In this document: positions 24,901-31,384 of the stretch, piece by piece
How the letters are laid out: each line of letters begins with the position of its first letter
Numbering within the stretch: the stretch's first letter is position 1
Origin: Brachionus plicatilis
Taxonomy: Eukaryota; Rotifera; Eurotatoria; Ploima; Brachionidae
NCBI GenBank assembly: GCA_010279815.1
Contig: QEOQ01000515.1
Span: 417,860-481,859 of the forward strand
Reading direction: 5' to 3'
DNA length: 64,000 nt
Translations under genes and position numbers: made by a program
The notes under the pieces: model-generated
Database searches by the model: none
Seen by the model: only the letters and a program-made list of their open reading frames with translations
What the model was told of the DNA's origin: nothing

Positions 24901-27900
24901 ATATTTAAGAAACTCAGCATTCAAGTAATAGAATATTAAAATTCATAAATAATATAAAATAATAAAAAACAGATAACATATTATTTAACTTGAATAATTA
25001 AAAACATTAAAGATTGTTCCATGAGAACATGTTTGAATAATTAAAATATTTTAGAATGTTCTATGACTGCGTGTCATATCACAAAACTATTTAGATTTTG
25101 AATTTTGACATCTCTTACACATTGCTCTTACAGCCATCTCATGTAAACATGTCCCACAAGTCGTTTTTCCGCAATCATTACAAGTAAATTTGGACTTGTT
25201 CTCATTGCACAATCTAATCTGGCATTTTTTTCTATCACTGTTTATTGATTTTTTTGACGATGGTGGCGTTGTCGTAGTGGCTGAATTGGCGACACATTTT
25301 CTGAAAGAAGATGGAGTACTCGGAGTATTTGGTGTTTTAGGTGCACTTTTTTTGGCCGATCATCATCATTCTGGTCTGACGTCACTGACTGGGTATCATG
25401 AGCCTTCCTTAGAAATTCAAGGGCTTTTTGAGCAGACATCCTAACCGGCATCTTTGAATAATTAAATTTTATGTTTAAAAACTTATTTTAGTGTAATTAG
25501 AACATAAATAAGTGAAAGAAATTTTTTTTTTAATTTTTACAAGACAATCTATAAGTCGGGTCAGAAAGACCCGTCGGTCTTTTTAGTAATATTTTTTTTT
25601 TGAGAGAAAATAAAATTTTTTACCTACGTTTAGAAAATTCTTAGTTCTTAGAAATCTTAGATCTTAGAAGTTTTCTAAGAAAAAAAAATTTGAGATTCTT
25701 AGATGTTTAACTTCTAAGAACATCTAAGAACAACTAATAATTCTTAAATATTTTTTTTAAATGACAAAAATGTTCTTTCTTTTTATACTAAAATAAAATA
25801 TATTTGAGACAATCAGATTCTTCTTTTTTTAAATATTTACTTTTTTATAACGTTCGAATGTCTTAGATTAGAAAGATTAATTACTCCAATTTTGGCGCAA
25901 AAATTAGAAAAAAATCTCAAATCAAAAAATTATTATCCTCTTTTACAAAATATTCAAACTTTAAACAAAATTAAATACTAAATTTGAAAAATTTCTATTT
26001 ATCAAAAATATTTAAATTCGGTGAAATTTTAAAATTTGAAAAATTTAGAAAAAAAGATTTTTTTAATTTAATTGTTTTAAAATTTCTTTACTTATAAATT
26101 AAATATTTATTTATTAAAAAATCAAAAACCCTTAAACCCTTAAATCAAAAAATTCTTCCATTTTAAAGAATAAAAAATTTTTTTTTTAATTTTTAATCAC
26201 TTTTAAATATAAAATATAAAACAAAGAGCTAAGATTATTTGAGCAGTAAATAAAATTACCTCCCCGCAAATTTCTAGGATTAACACTAGAAATTTTTAAT
26301 TTTTTAATTTTAGATTTTTTTTTAATTTTTGCGCCAAAATTGGAGTAATAAATCTTTCTAATCTAAGACATTCGAACGTTATAAAAAAGTAAATATTTAA
26401 AAAAAGAAGAATCTGATTGTCTCAAATATATTTTATTTTAGTATAAAAAGAAAGAACATTTTTGTCATTTAAAAAAAAATATTTAAGAATTCTTAGTTGT
26501 TCTTAAATGTTCTTAGAAGTTAAACATCTAAGAATCTCAAATTTTTTTTTCTTAGAAAACTTCTAAGATCTAAGATTTCTAAGAACTAAGAATTTTCTTA
26601 ACGTAAGTAAATTTTTTTTATTCAAAAAAATAATTAATTTATTCATTTTTATGTAGTATTTTGGTCTAGAAAGAATTAAGTCAAATAAAAAAAATTTAAA
26701 AAATAGTTATAGTCTTTAGAATGGATAAAAAGGGTCAGAAAGACGGGCTTTCTAGTGTTAATCAAGGATTTCTTGATAGTGTGCATTTTACAGAAAATTA
26801 CAGAGTTTTTGTAGAGCTTGGAATTCTTTTGTACAAATTTGTACAAAATATTGTACATTTTTGCACAATTAGAAAAGAAATTTTAAAGTTTACTTTTTGT
26901 ACTGTAATTTTTGTACTAAAATTTCACATTGCCTTAAATTTGTCGTTTTGGGAAATTTATTAACTTCTATTCAGCAAACGTAAAAAGGTAAAAGGTCTTA
27001 TGTGCCAGTTAACTTCCGGGGGCAAGGAAAAATTTACAGAATAATAAATATTCTTTTTTGAAGTTTTTGAGCTGAAAAAAAAATTTTTTAAATCTTAATT
27101 CTGTCTTTGGTAAAACCGTGCACTTTCTTTGAACTTATGAAATACGCGGAACTAGGTGAAAAATACTGAATTCTAAAGGGTTCCAAGCAGACTTGCGCAA
27201 AAGTCAGAAAAAAGTCATTTAAAAGTCTTTTTAAAAATATTTATTTTTTTTTTAATAAGTCTTCTGACTTGACCTGAATTTTTTTTCTGAAAAAAGTCAT
27301 TTCTAAGACTTAGAAATAAAAATGGCCGCCTTATTTTTAAAAAATAATATTTGTAGTCAAGTAAGTCAAAAGACTTTTTTTAATAAAAAAAATTCAAGTC
27401 TTTTGATTTGACTTGACTTTGACTTTTAAATAATTCTGGTTCCAAGTGATAAAAAATATATGAAATTCAAGTTTTTTCAAGGTTAATGAATAAGCTAATA
27501 AAAATAGTTCTCGTGCCAGATTGAGATCAATTCACACTTCTTTTGTTTAATTCAGGAATTTATTTTTAAATTAAAATTAAAATTTTTAAATTAATTTTCA
27601 AATTTAAATTAAAATTTAAAAAAATAGCCATATTTAAGCAAATTTTTTTAATTAACTTTTTTATTAACTATGAATTCGATAATATAATGTATCGGTATGT
27701 ATGCGAACACACAAATATAAAATTGTATAATACTAAATTAATATTTTGTTTTATATTTTATATTTAAAAGTGATCAAAAATTAAAAATATTTTTTATTCT
27801 TTAAAATAGAAAAAAATTTTTTGATTTAAGAAATTACACTTTTACATTTTTAGATGGGATTTAATAAATAAATATTTAATTTATAAGTAAAGAAATTTTA

Positions 27901-29728
27901 AAACAAATAAATTAAAAAAATCTTTTTTTCTAAATTTTGAAATTTTAAAATTTCACCGAATTTAAATATTTTTGATAAATAGAAATTTTTCAAATTGAGA
28001 CTCAGTTTAATTCAATTTTTGAAAAGTAAGGATTTCAAAAACCTTTAGTCTCTGTTAAACAACGACTCTGTAAATTAATATATAAAAATTGGAAGCATAT
28101 TTTTTATTTTTCCTTAAGTTTTTGTATTTTTTGGTAATATAAATCTAAAATTTAATTTAGACCAAATTTGAAAAAAAAGGCTCTTTTCCTTTTTTAAAGT
28201 AATTTTTGGTAATTATTCGATTTTTAAATTTATTACAAAATCTATGCATTTGGACCATTCTTTTGTTAATTGTAATAAATAATTTTCCAGATGGATCAAA
28301 AAATTTTTTGACCAGTGAAGCATCATTTTCTGCTGTATCGATATCATCAATAAGTCATTAAGTTTATTATTTTCCAAATTAAATTAAATAATTAGCTTTT
28401 ATCAAAAAAATATTGGCAAATAATATTTTTTAAAAACTATTTTTTCACAAATTGACGGATAGAAAAGTTTTTATGACTAAATAGCTAAAATTATTTTTTA
28501 AAACTTAAAGATTTACGTAACTACTAATTATTTAGAATGGACATAATTAATTTATATCAAAAGTTACTTTATTATCAAACAAATACTTGATCTCAAAAAG
28601 TAATCAATTTAATTGAATAAAATTTTTAAAAATATTTTTCTTTTAAGTTGTTACATAAAAGTTATATGAGCATATTTATATTAAATTATTTTTGAGCTGA
28701 CACATTTTCAAATTACACATATTTTAAGGATAACTTAAATTTATTTTTCTTTTTTACTAGTTTCTTTTTAGCATTGATAAATAATCAATTTGCTAAGAAA
28801 TAAAAAAACAAAATTCCTAAATATAAATGTTATAATATCAATGGTTCAGTTAAATATAAAAAAATTTTGAATGCTTTTTATTATTTACTAAAAAAATAAA
28901 AAAATAATAAATCTCTCAATTTAAATAATTGTTAATAATTGTTGAATATGATGCAATCATTCATTTTTCACTCTATTTGTTTTGTAAATATGTTGGATTA
29001 AGACCTTAATAGAACAATAATCAACCAAATTTAATCAAAAAAATTTTAGTTATAAAGGGTACATTTGTAAGAGAGAATATTAATAAATAATATATATCAG
29101 CAATTTTGCATTTAAATTTTATCAATTTATTATTTATTCAAATTTAAAAATTTAAAGAAACTGATTTTTTATTTTATTTTGTTAATTGTATCACAAAAAT
29201 CTTAAGCTACCAATTTTTGTACTGAAAAAATAAAAATCTGGAATATCATCTTTAACTCGATTAATTATTTCCATTTTTATTTTGCAAGATTCTTTGCTAG
29301 ATACAGATAAAAAATTAATACATTTTTTAATTTAAAAATTGATTTGAAATTTCTTTTATTAAAGCTCTTTTTAGTTTCAAAGTGAAGGTAAAAATCAGAT
29401 CAAAATTTAAATTTAAAAAACTGTCATTTAAATTTATAAATATTTAATTATATAAACTTTCTTGATTTGGAAAAGTATATTGAACAGGTCTCAAAACGAC
29501 AAAGTTCCTTTAATTTAACTTTCAAAAAAAACATAAATTTTTTTTTGCAGAAGACCAGAAACTTCCTTCCTATGGTTCACTAAGCCATATCAAACATTTC
29601 GATTTATCATTTGGAAAAATTACTGGAAAACAATCATCCTAGTTTTTTTTGTTTTAATTTTAATATTTGGATTTGTCATTTTTATTATACAATTACCAAG
29701 TGCTATTGTCAACAAAGTTTTAGGCTAA
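207..29728 (+). CDS. OTOF-like: Otoferlin-type ferlin, 3' portion of gene (12 exons assembled, 5' end outside window)
   Basis: Ferlins are tail-anchored multi-C2 proteins that couple calcium to vesicle fusion and membrane repair. I joined exons 207-918, 3510-3556, 3602-3848, 6820-8233, 12613-12875, 12927-13243, 16180-16347, 16397-16604, 19904-20212, 20260-20698, 23293-24528 and 29551-29728, giving about 1,845 codons. All junctions have GT-AG ends and matching phase except 13243/16180. Order matches vertebrate otoferlin: C2B ending in a [12 protein letters not shown] motif, C2C, FerA/FerB-like region, C2D, a divergent segment, the [10 protein letters not shown] linker, C2E, C2F, and a C-terminal RPETSFLWF motif plus one hydrophobic helix. 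No DysF domain is seen, which fits the otoferlin (type II) class. C2A and the start lie upstream. Introns of 43 nt to 5 kb carry many transposons. Family assignment is firm; exact orthology is inferred. Confidence 0.93.
957..1522. repeat. Foldback element with CCCACAG termini
   Basis: CCCACAGTTAAATCACTG at 958 is answered by CAGTGTTTTATCTGTGGG ending near 1519 on the opposite strand. A second inner pair (TTACCCACA / CTGTGGGTTA) extends the stem. It lies in the ferlin intron after exon a. No convincing TSD or ORF was found. Confidence 0.6.
1693..2016. mobile_element. hAT-like MITE, AAGTC family, complete copy
   Basis: The ends are CAGAGTTGCATAAAAGTC and, inverted, CAGAGTTGTTTAAAAGTC. Internal AAGTC/AAGTCC motifs are dense. 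The flanks ATGAAGCA and ATGTAGCA differ at one of 8 positions, as expected for an 8-bp hAT target duplication. No coding capacity. The same family recurs across the window at 8346, 17890, 27188, 61250 and 62366. Confidence 0.8.
2026..2748. mobile_element. Non-autonomous DNA transposon with CATACA subterminal repeats
   Basis: It is bounded by the 9-bp direct repeat ATGTAGCAA (2017-2025 and 2749-2757). Both ends start GGGT and then carry many copies of (A)CATACA(T) about 20-22 bp apart, inverted between the two ends. Such arrays are typical transposase-binding regions. A 62-codon minus-strand frame (2378-2566) with a Lys-rich tail might be a transposase remnant; it is not recognised. It inserted directly beside the hAT-like copy ending at 2016. 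Confidence 0.7.
2914..3233. mobile_element. GGCA-type MITE (foldback), diverged copy
   Basis: The left end (G)CTATGTGAAATTTTAGTAC and the right end TAAATTTCACATTGCC are inverted copies. Inner arms share TGTACAAATTTGTA and CTAATTGTACAAAAATGG with the copy at 24553-26933. The TSD is not clear here. It lies in the same ferlin intron as the elements at 1693 and 2026. Confidence 0.7.
3510..3556 (+). CDS. Ferlin exon b: acidic C2B-C2C linker microexon
   Basis: A 47-nt exon encoding [15 protein letters not shown] plus two bases. It matches the acidic DEDDIEG-like linker that precedes C2C in otoferlin. AG at 3508-3509 and GT at 3557-3558. Phase 0 in and phase 2 out agree with both neighbours. Confidence 0.85.
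3602..3848 (+). CDS. Ferlin exon c: first half of C2C
   Basis: It opens after AG at 3600-3601, completing Asn, then NILVPYGL. It ends at VSFAGRT before GT at 3849. [12 protein letters not shown] corresponds to DPYVQVFFAGQ in otoferlin C2C, so the usual calcium-binding Asp of the DPY motif is Asn here. Phase 0 out. Confidence 0.9.
4448..4835 (-). pseudogene. LINE reverse transcriptase fragment (RT core plus C-terminus, internally deleted)
   Basis: Read on the minus strand: [17 protein letters not shown], then [19 protein letters not shown] and the catalytic-type LFADDSKL, then a jump to [13 protein letters not shown]...NQFKN and a stop at 4448-4450. These are RT motifs of non-LTR retrotransposons of the Jockey/CR1 kind. 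An in-frame stop precedes VPQ, and the region between [10 protein letters not shown] and NGWN is deleted. Dead copy inside a ferlin intron. Confidence 0.8.
5160..5470 (-). pseudogene. Degenerate unidentified frame, Ser/Thr/Gln/Pro-rich
   Basis: On the minus strand one frame reads [19 protein letters not shown], then a stop, then [16 protein letters not shown], a stop, and a Pro/Gln/Ser-rich tail ([15 protein letters not shown]) into a basic end (IRDKKGKE). Base composition is less AT-biased than the surroundings, so it was probably coding. It resembles a transposon-encoded protein tail but I do not recognise the family. Confidence 0.35.
6103..6481. mobile_element. GC-rich hAT-type MITE (379 bp)
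   Basis: The TIRs are TAGTGTTGGG and CCCAACACTA. The element is flanked by a perfect 8-bp TSD, CTTAAAAA (6095-6102 and 6482-6489). The interior is full of GGCCGGC, CGGACGGCC and GGCGGCC motifs in both orientations, strikingly GC-rich within an AT-rich intron. TIR form and TSD length indicate the hAT superfamily. No ORF. Confidence 0.85.
6820..8233 (+). CDS. Ferlin exon d: rest of C2C, FerA-like helices, FerB domain
   Basis: The acceptor AG is at 6818-6819. The sequence [17 protein letters not shown] continues C2C in frame from FAGRT (vertebrate KTSVQ...EPLWNEQ). A helical stretch around 7600-7880 fits Fer[18 protein letters not shown] with WSPDEDK fits FerB (PDLFIWMISGGKRVA...YSPVEE). It ends after GCC G before GTAAG at 8234, phase 1. 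The exon has visibly higher GC than the flanking introns. Confidence 0.92.
8346..9491. mobile_element. hAT-like AAGTC-family element interrupted by another transposon
   Basis: The left end is CAGAGTTGTTTAAAAGT; the right end is GACTTTTAAATAACTCTA. The TSD GTTTGAAT is exact (8338-8345 and 9492-9499). The halves (8346-8455 and 9224-9491) are separated by a TA-flanked element at 8456-9223, so this copy is the older insertion. Confidence 0.82.
8456..9223. mobile_element. TA-flanked TIR element rich in ACGTAA motifs (Tc1/mariner-type MITE)
   Basis: The TIRs are CAGTATTGCTACGAAAAACT and the inverse AGTTTTTCGTAGCAATACTG, with TA at both sides (8454-8455, 9224-9225). The subterminal zones are arrays of palindromic TTACGTAA/TTTCACGTAAAA words. 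An internal CTCTCTGCAAAATGCTAA segment recurs in the element at 61179. No transposase frame. Confidence 0.8.
9968..10851 (+). mobile_element. Tigger/pogo-like element, internally deleted
   Basis: Perfect TIRs CAGTGAATTCTCGATTATCG (inverted at the right end) sit between TA dinucleotides (9966-9967, 10852-10853). Multiple further copies of ATTATCGAGAC lie near both ends. It encloses a broken frame (10307-10671) with an N-terminal helix-turn-helix-like part and a C-terminal tail but no DDE catalytic region. It lies in the same intron as the elements at 8346 and 11506. Confidence 0.8.
10307..10671 (+). pseudogene. Pogo/Tigger-like transposase remnant (N-terminus fused to C-terminus)
   Basis: ATG at 10307 opens [20 protein letters not shown]...AAKFAKKFG, which looks like a CENP-B/psq-type helix-turn-helix. 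It stops at 10472-10474. A one-base shift continues as [21 protein letters not shown], an acidic stretch, and [14 protein letters not shown] with TGA at 10669-10671. A tail ending in a xxITSFF motif is typical of Tigger/Jerky proteins. The whole DDE core is missing, so it cannot be active. Confidence 0.6.
11506..11800. mobile_element. GGCA-type MITE, 295 bp, complete
   Basis: A near-complete foldback starting GGCACTGTGAAATTTCATA and ending in TATGAAATTTCATAGTGCC-type inverse. It is flanked by the exact 9-bp duplication CATTTTTCG (11497-11505, 11801-11809). The inner arms include AAGTCTGCAAAATCTGTGC on both strands. No ORF is retained. Confidence 0.85.
12613..12875 (+). CDS. Ferlin exon e: C2D, first part
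   Basis: It starts with two bases completing Glu, then [30 protein letters not shown] and NPTWNQELV match otoferlin C2D (LSDPFARVFFINQS, CPTWDQMLV). It ends in IYDEDPLN. Calcium-ligand Asp residues are kept (SDPF and YDED). Phase 0 out at GT 12876. Confidence 0.93.
12927..13243 (+). CDS. Ferlin exon f: end of C2D and linker
   Basis: After a 51-nt intron, [13 protein letters not shown] completes the C2D motif (ADFMGRTFAKP in otoferlin). [15 protein letters not shown] matches the ATAGDLLAAFELLQI linker. The best donor is GGGTAATG with GT at 13244, which leaves phase 2. That does not fit the next exon, which begins in phase 0, so the 3' boundary is uncertain or a microexon is missing. Confidence 0.85.
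13663..14631 (-). mobile_element. Tigger-like element, non-autonomous
   Basis: The termini are CAGTCAATCCTCGGTATAAC and, inverted, CAGTCGATCCTCCGTATAGC, both flanked by TA (13661-13662, 14632-14633). TCGTTATATCGAA-type repeats occur at both ends. CAGTCGATCCTC termini are characteristic of Tigger elements. It holds a 51-residue minus-strand frame with a helix-turn-helix but no catalytic domain. Confidence 0.85.
13972..14127 (-). CDS. CENP-B/psq-type helix-turn-helix fragment of a Tigger transposase
   Basis: Reads [20 protein letters not shown]...[19 protein letters not shown] then ASTISTILE and stop. The pattern (KRKxISLExKxxII, [15 protein letters not shown]) is the DNA-binding N-terminus of Tigger/pogo transposases. 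It ends where a full protein would continue into a second HTH and the DDE domain. Probably non-functional, though a stand-alone DNA-binding peptide is conceivable. Confidence 0.7.
   Translation of the reverse strand: MNEKQVCKKRKCISLEVKIDIIKKHIEQKITTSKLAKEYNVNASTISTILE
15099..15996. repeat. TIR element with CGGGTCCTGCTAAA ends
   Basis: CGGGTCCTGCTAAACACTGA at 15099 is matched on the opposite strand by CGGGTCCTGCTAAAACACTG ending at 15996. The interior (898 bp) is AT-rich, includes an ATA/TAA microsatellite (about 15282-15304), and has no coding frame. No TSD was found, so class is open. Confidence 0.65.
16180..16347 (+). CDS. Ferlin exon g: post-C2D FYWGLR segment
   Basis: The acceptor AG is at 16178-16179. 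[14 protein letters not shown] matches VLFWGLRDLKRVNL of otoferlin. The conserved [15 protein letters not shown] region follows. The donor is ATA|GTAAGT at 16348, phase 0. An in-frame TAG directly upstream fixes the left limit of this reading frame. Confidence 0.88.
16397..16604 (+). CDS. Ferlin exon h: [14 protein letters not shown] segment
   Basis: After a 49-nt intron, [16 protein letters not shown] matches DLPENELLHPPLNIRV, and [11 protein letters not shown] matches the LVGSHAVSSL region of otoferlin. It ends ACT A|GTAAAT, phase 1, which agrees with the next exon starting at 19904. Confidence 0.88.
16668..17282. mobile_element. Foldback element with GTGANTAAAACATA subterminal repeats
   Basis: GAAGATTAAAAAAACATATA near 16671 is matched inversely by TATATGTTTTTTTAATCTTC ending near 17275. 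Between them, GTGAATAAAACATA-like words (GTGACTAAAACATA, GTGATTAAAACATA and variants) recur every 35-45 bp in the left half, and in inverse orientation in the right half. No ORF. Confidence 0.65.
17629..17823. mobile_element. Small GGCA-type MITE, 195 bp
   Basis: GGCAAAATGAAAATATTG and its inverse ending CATTTTGCC bound a nearly perfect hairpin with an exact 8-bp TSD, TCAAATTG (17621-17628, 17824-17831). The arms carry ATTTTTACATTTTCATATTT and its inverse. It resembles the 11506 and 24553 copies in its GGCA terminus but differs internally. Confidence 0.8.
17890..17958. mobile_element. Minimal hAT-like AAGTC-family copy (69 bp)
   Basis: CAGATTTGTTTTTAAGTCC on the left and GACTTTTAAAAAACTCTG on the right, with only about 30 bp between. 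The flanks GATTTTAT/TATTTTAT match at 7 of 8 positions. It looks like the two family ends fused after an internal deletion. Confidence 0.65.
19508..19687. repeat. 41-bp GC-rich minisatellite, just over four units
   Basis: Units begin GGCCGCCTTAATAACTACAT and continue with GGAACGGCAAAAAATTCATG. Unit starts are at 19509, 19550, 19590, 19631 and 19672 (spacing 41, 40, 41, 41). The units are nearly identical, implying recent expansion or homogenisation. It sits in the ferlin intron upstream of exon 19904. A single related start is found at 27307-27333. Confidence 0.95.
19904..20212 (+). CDS. Ferlin exon i: [10 protein letters not shown] linker with basic tract
   Basis: It opens with two bases completing Lys (acceptor at 19902-19903). 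[19 protein letters not shown] contains the [10 protein letters not shown] hallmark of otoferlin. A Lys/Arg-rich stretch follows (RKKRRERRG), equivalent to the lysine-rich linker before C2E. The donor GT at 20213 leaves phase 1. An alternative acceptor at 19936-19937 would break the phase. Confidence 0.9.
20260..20698 (+). CDS. Ferlin exon j: pre-C2E region and first half of C2E
   Basis: It begins by completing Ile, then [21 protein letters not shown] matches the LKVYPKELESEF segment. [20 protein letters not shown] enters C2E. The calcium motif ADPYIAI of otoferlin reads KFEPFICI, so Asp is replaced. It ends GGA AA before GT at 20699, phase 2. Confidence 0.9.
20871..21224. mobile_element. Foldback MITE with internal 20-bp CTGCAAA tandem repeat
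   Basis: Arms of about 110 bp include CCAAAGCTTAAGTTTTGAAG, AAGATGTTCTGTAAATTGTA and CATCCTTTGTACCACCA, each with an inverse partner on the right (around 21120-21200). The centre (about 20988-21070) is four copies of TCTGCAAAACTCTGCAATAA with period 20. No ORF or clear TSD. Confidence 0.75.
21881..22446. mobile_element. TA-flanked TIR element with ACGTAAA/ATGGTAAA motifs
   Basis: The left end CAGTTCTGCTACGATACCTA and the inverse right end CAGTGCTGCTATGATACCTT are flanked by TA (21879-21880, 22447-22448). Both subterminal zones repeat ACCATATTTTACGTAAATTA. Same general design as 8456-9223, but different in sequence. No transposase. Confidence 0.78.
22462..23047. repeat. Inverted repeat with TTACGTAAATTT arms
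   Basis: A left arm (about 22468-22590: CTCAGTTTTTTA, AATTAATTTTACGTAAATTT, TACCAGGTAAAATTTGGTAA) is answered by its inverse at about 22919-23045. The roughly 330-bp centre has no recognisable content. It directly follows the element ending at 22446 and is probably a related TA-type element. Confidence 0.6.
23293..24528 (+). CDS. Ferlin exon k: end of C2E, inter-C2 linker, C2F
   Basis: One base completes Lys, then [61 protein letters not shown] and [10 protein letters not shown] are near-identical to otoferlin. In C2E, the YDWDLVGTDD ligand loop is [10 protein letters not shown] (ligand Asp lost). In C2[14 protein letters not shown] and SDIYIKG keep the ligands. KGWWPF and EEAETNP follow. 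Phase 2 out at GT 24529. Confidence 0.95.
25087..25451 (-). pseudogene. piggyBac transposase remnant: N-terminal stub plus C-terminal cysteine-rich domain
   Basis: It begins [19 protein letters not shown], runs into a Thr/Pro/Ser-rich stretch after a frame change in a poly-A run, and after a second frame change in another A-run gives [28 protein letters not shown] and [11 protein letters not shown] with stop at 25087-25089. The spaced CxxC/CxxH cysteine-rich C-terminus is typical of piggyBac transposases. The DDD catalytic core is absent, so it is inactive. Homopolymer frame changes could partly be assembly errors. Confidence 0.75.
25623..26607. mobile_element. Long foldback element with about 285-bp arms, nested in the piggyBac copy
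   Basis: The left arm CCTACGTTTAGAAAATTCTT to about 25907 is mirrored from about 26322 to 26607 (inverse start CTTACGTTAAGAAAATTCTT). TA lies on both sides (25621-25622, 26608-26609). Arms are rich in CTTAGAA words and include ACTCCAATTTTGGCGCAAAA. The 410-bp centre is AT-rich without an ORF. Confidence 0.82.
27188..27438. mobile_element. hAT-like AAGTC-family element, 251 bp, exact TSD
   Basis: The ends CAGACTTGCGCAAAAGTC and GACTTTTAAATAATTCTG are flanked by the exact 8-bp TSD GTTCCAAG (27180-27187, 27439-27446). Inside, AAATAAAAATGGCCGCCTTA matches the start of the minisatellite at 19508. Confidence 0.85.
27855..28000. repeat. Inverted copy of the segment at 25980-26125
   Basis: AAATAAATATTTAATTTATA, AAAATTTCACCGAATTTAAA and GATAAATAGAAATTTTTCAA here are the reverse complement of words at 25980-26125, the centre of the foldback element at 25623. 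It shows that the centre of that element is itself a dispersed repeat. Confidence 0.65.
29551..29728 (+). CDS. Ferlin terminal exon: C-terminal tail anchor
   Basis: After TTTTTTTGCAG, one base completes Glu. [18 protein letters not shown] matches the RPDTSFIWFLNPLKSARY motif. A hydrophobic helix of about 23 residues ([15 protein letters not shown]...) follows, then [11 protein letters not shown] and TAA at 29726. The protein is tail-anchored with a very short lumenal end, as in other ferlins. Confidence 0.95.
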
Positions 29729-29998
29729 TTTTAATTGTGAATTAACAAATTTTATATTAATAAAAATATAAAAACATTTATTAAATATTTTTTAAATTTT
29801 TTTCCTAAAAAATTGAGCTCTAGTGGAATATGTGAACATTTTGTTCACATGATCTCTGGTCACATATTTGGTGACCAAAAGCTGGTCACATAAAAAATAA
29901 ATGTTTGCATTATTCAAAGTTCAAAAAAAATATTTTAAGTTGAAAAATTAAAATAATGGATGAAAATATTGATTTAAAAATTTTCTGAAATTATTTAA

Positions 29999-30179
29999 AT
30001 CACTACTTCTCAAGAAACTTTGAATGTAGTAAAAATAGCACTGAGCAAACATGCAAAACCTGTACCGTGTGACTTATGTGGAAAATTAATGAAAAACACC
30101 AAGGATTTAAAGTTGCATATGGCAAAAAAACATAAAAACTTAAAAAAAAATGGCATTGGAATTTATGAATTTTTTTTTT
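29999..30179 (+). CDS. C2H2 zinc-finger fragment running into an assembly gap
   Basis: An open frame carries CDLCGKLMKNTKDLKLHMAK then KH: spacing C-x2-C-x12-H-x4-H, a canonical C2H2 finger. It is preceded by SKHAKPVP and followed by a Lys-rich stretch. A stop precedes the frame at its left and the unsequenced gap truncates its right, so start and extent are unknown. It could be an exon of a transcription factor or part of a transposon. The gap should not be read as coding. Confidence 0.45.
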
Positions 30180-30925
30180 NNNNNNNNNNNNNNNNNNNNN
30201 NNNNNNNNNNNNNNNNNNNNNNNNNNNNNNNNNNNNNNNNNNNNNNNNNNNNNNNNNNNNNNNNNNNNNNNNNNNNNNNNNNNNNNNNNNNNNNNNNNNN
30301 NNNNNNNNNNNNNNNNNNNNNNNNNNNNNNNNNNNNNNNNNNNNNNNNNNNNNNNNNNNNNNNNNNNNNNNNNNNNNNNNNNNNNNNNNNNNNNNNNNNN
30401 NNNNNNNNNNNNNNNNNNNNNNNNNNNNNNNNNNNNNNNNNNNNNNNNNNNNNNNNNNNNNNNNNNNNNNNNNNNNNNNNNNNNNNNNNNNNNNNNNNNN
30501 NNNNNNNNNNNNNNNNNNNNNNNNNNNNNNNNNNNNNNNNNNNNNNNNNNNNNNNNNNNNNNNNNNNNNNNNNNNNNNNNNNNNNNNNNNNNNNNNNNNN
30601 NNNNNNNNNNNNNNNNNNNNNNNNNNNNNNNNNNNNNNNNNNNNNNNNNNNNNNNNNNNNNNNNNNNNNNNNNNNNNNNNNNNNNNNNNNNNNNNNNNNN
30701 NNNNNNNNNNNNNNNNNNNNNNNNNNNNNNNNNNNNNNNNNNNNNNNNNNNNNNNNNNNNNNNNNNNNNNNNNNNNNNNNNNNNNNNNNNNNNNNNNNNN
30801 NNNNNNNNNNNNNNNNNNNNNNNNNNNNNNNNNNNNNNNNNNNNNNNNNNNNNNNNNNNNNNNNNNNNNNNNNNNNNNNNNNNNNNNNNNNNNNNNNNNN
30901 NNNNNNNNNNNNNNNNNNNNNNNNN
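30180..30925. other. Assembly gap (N)
   Basis: 746 undetermined bases. The right edge abuts CTTGACTTGAGACTT, an end of the AAGTC hAT-like family. Confidence 0.99.
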
Positions 30926-31095
30926 CTTGACTTGAGACTTCAATTCCTGATTGGAATGGAACCGAACAAGTGGAATGGCATGGATGGAAAAGAACAGAAT
31001 GGTAATGGAATGGAATGGGAATGCTTTTTTAAGATTGCGTCTCCATTCCGTTCATTCTTTAGGAACGGAACGTTTCACTTTTGCAAGAACCACTG
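30926..31095. repeat. GGAATGG-rich repeat, probably the right end of a TIR element
   Basis: After the gap, TGGAATGG/GGAATGGAATGGGAATG words cluster at 30945-31025 with inverse ATTCCGTTCATTC after them. CTTTTGCAAGAACCACTG ends next to TA at 31096-31097, which fits a CAGTGG-ended TA-target element whose left end is in the gap. Confidence 0.45.
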
Positions 31096-31384
31096 TATTT
31101 ATCTTATTTGGTAATTAATTTTTTTTTCGAATAAATCTTTTAAAAAAATATTTAGTTTTATTTTTAAAATGAATTTTTAATCAGATTAATTTTTCAATTT
31201 GGAAAAAATTCACGAAAATTATAAAAATTGCATAGTAAAAAGTTAATACTTTAAAAACTTGAATAAATTCTGAATTTAATTACTTGTTTTTATTAATCTT
31301 AATTTTAACAAACCTAAGGGTTGATTGTCAACATTTTTTTTTATTCATTGTATTTTCAAAACAGTAATTAAAAAAAATTCAATA

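Larger units (their letters stand above)
24696..26757 (-). mobile_element. piggyBac-like element, degenerate
   Basis: A perfect 14-bp TIR, CACTAGAAAGCCCG, is present at both ends with TTAA target duplications (24692-24695, 26758-26761), the hallmark of piggyBac. GACCCG/GGGTC motifs occur subterminally. The minus strand keeps only the ends of a transposase (25087-25451). A second long foldback element (25623-26607) is inserted inside. Confidence 0.9.
24553..26933. mobile_element. GGCA-type MITE split by a piggyBac-like element (composite)
   Basis: GGCAATGTGAAATTTTAGTA at 24553 and its inverse ending CACATTGCC at 26933 are flanked by an exact 9-bp TSD, TTAAATTTG (24544-24552, 26934-26942). The MITE halves are 24553-24691 and 26762-26933; together they are the same family as 2914-3233. 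It lies in the last, 5-kb ferlin intron. Confidence 0.88.

Noticed and set aside
30180..30925. Long open frames through the N block
   Set aside because: Undetermined bases have no stops by definition; only the zinc finger left of the gap is supported.
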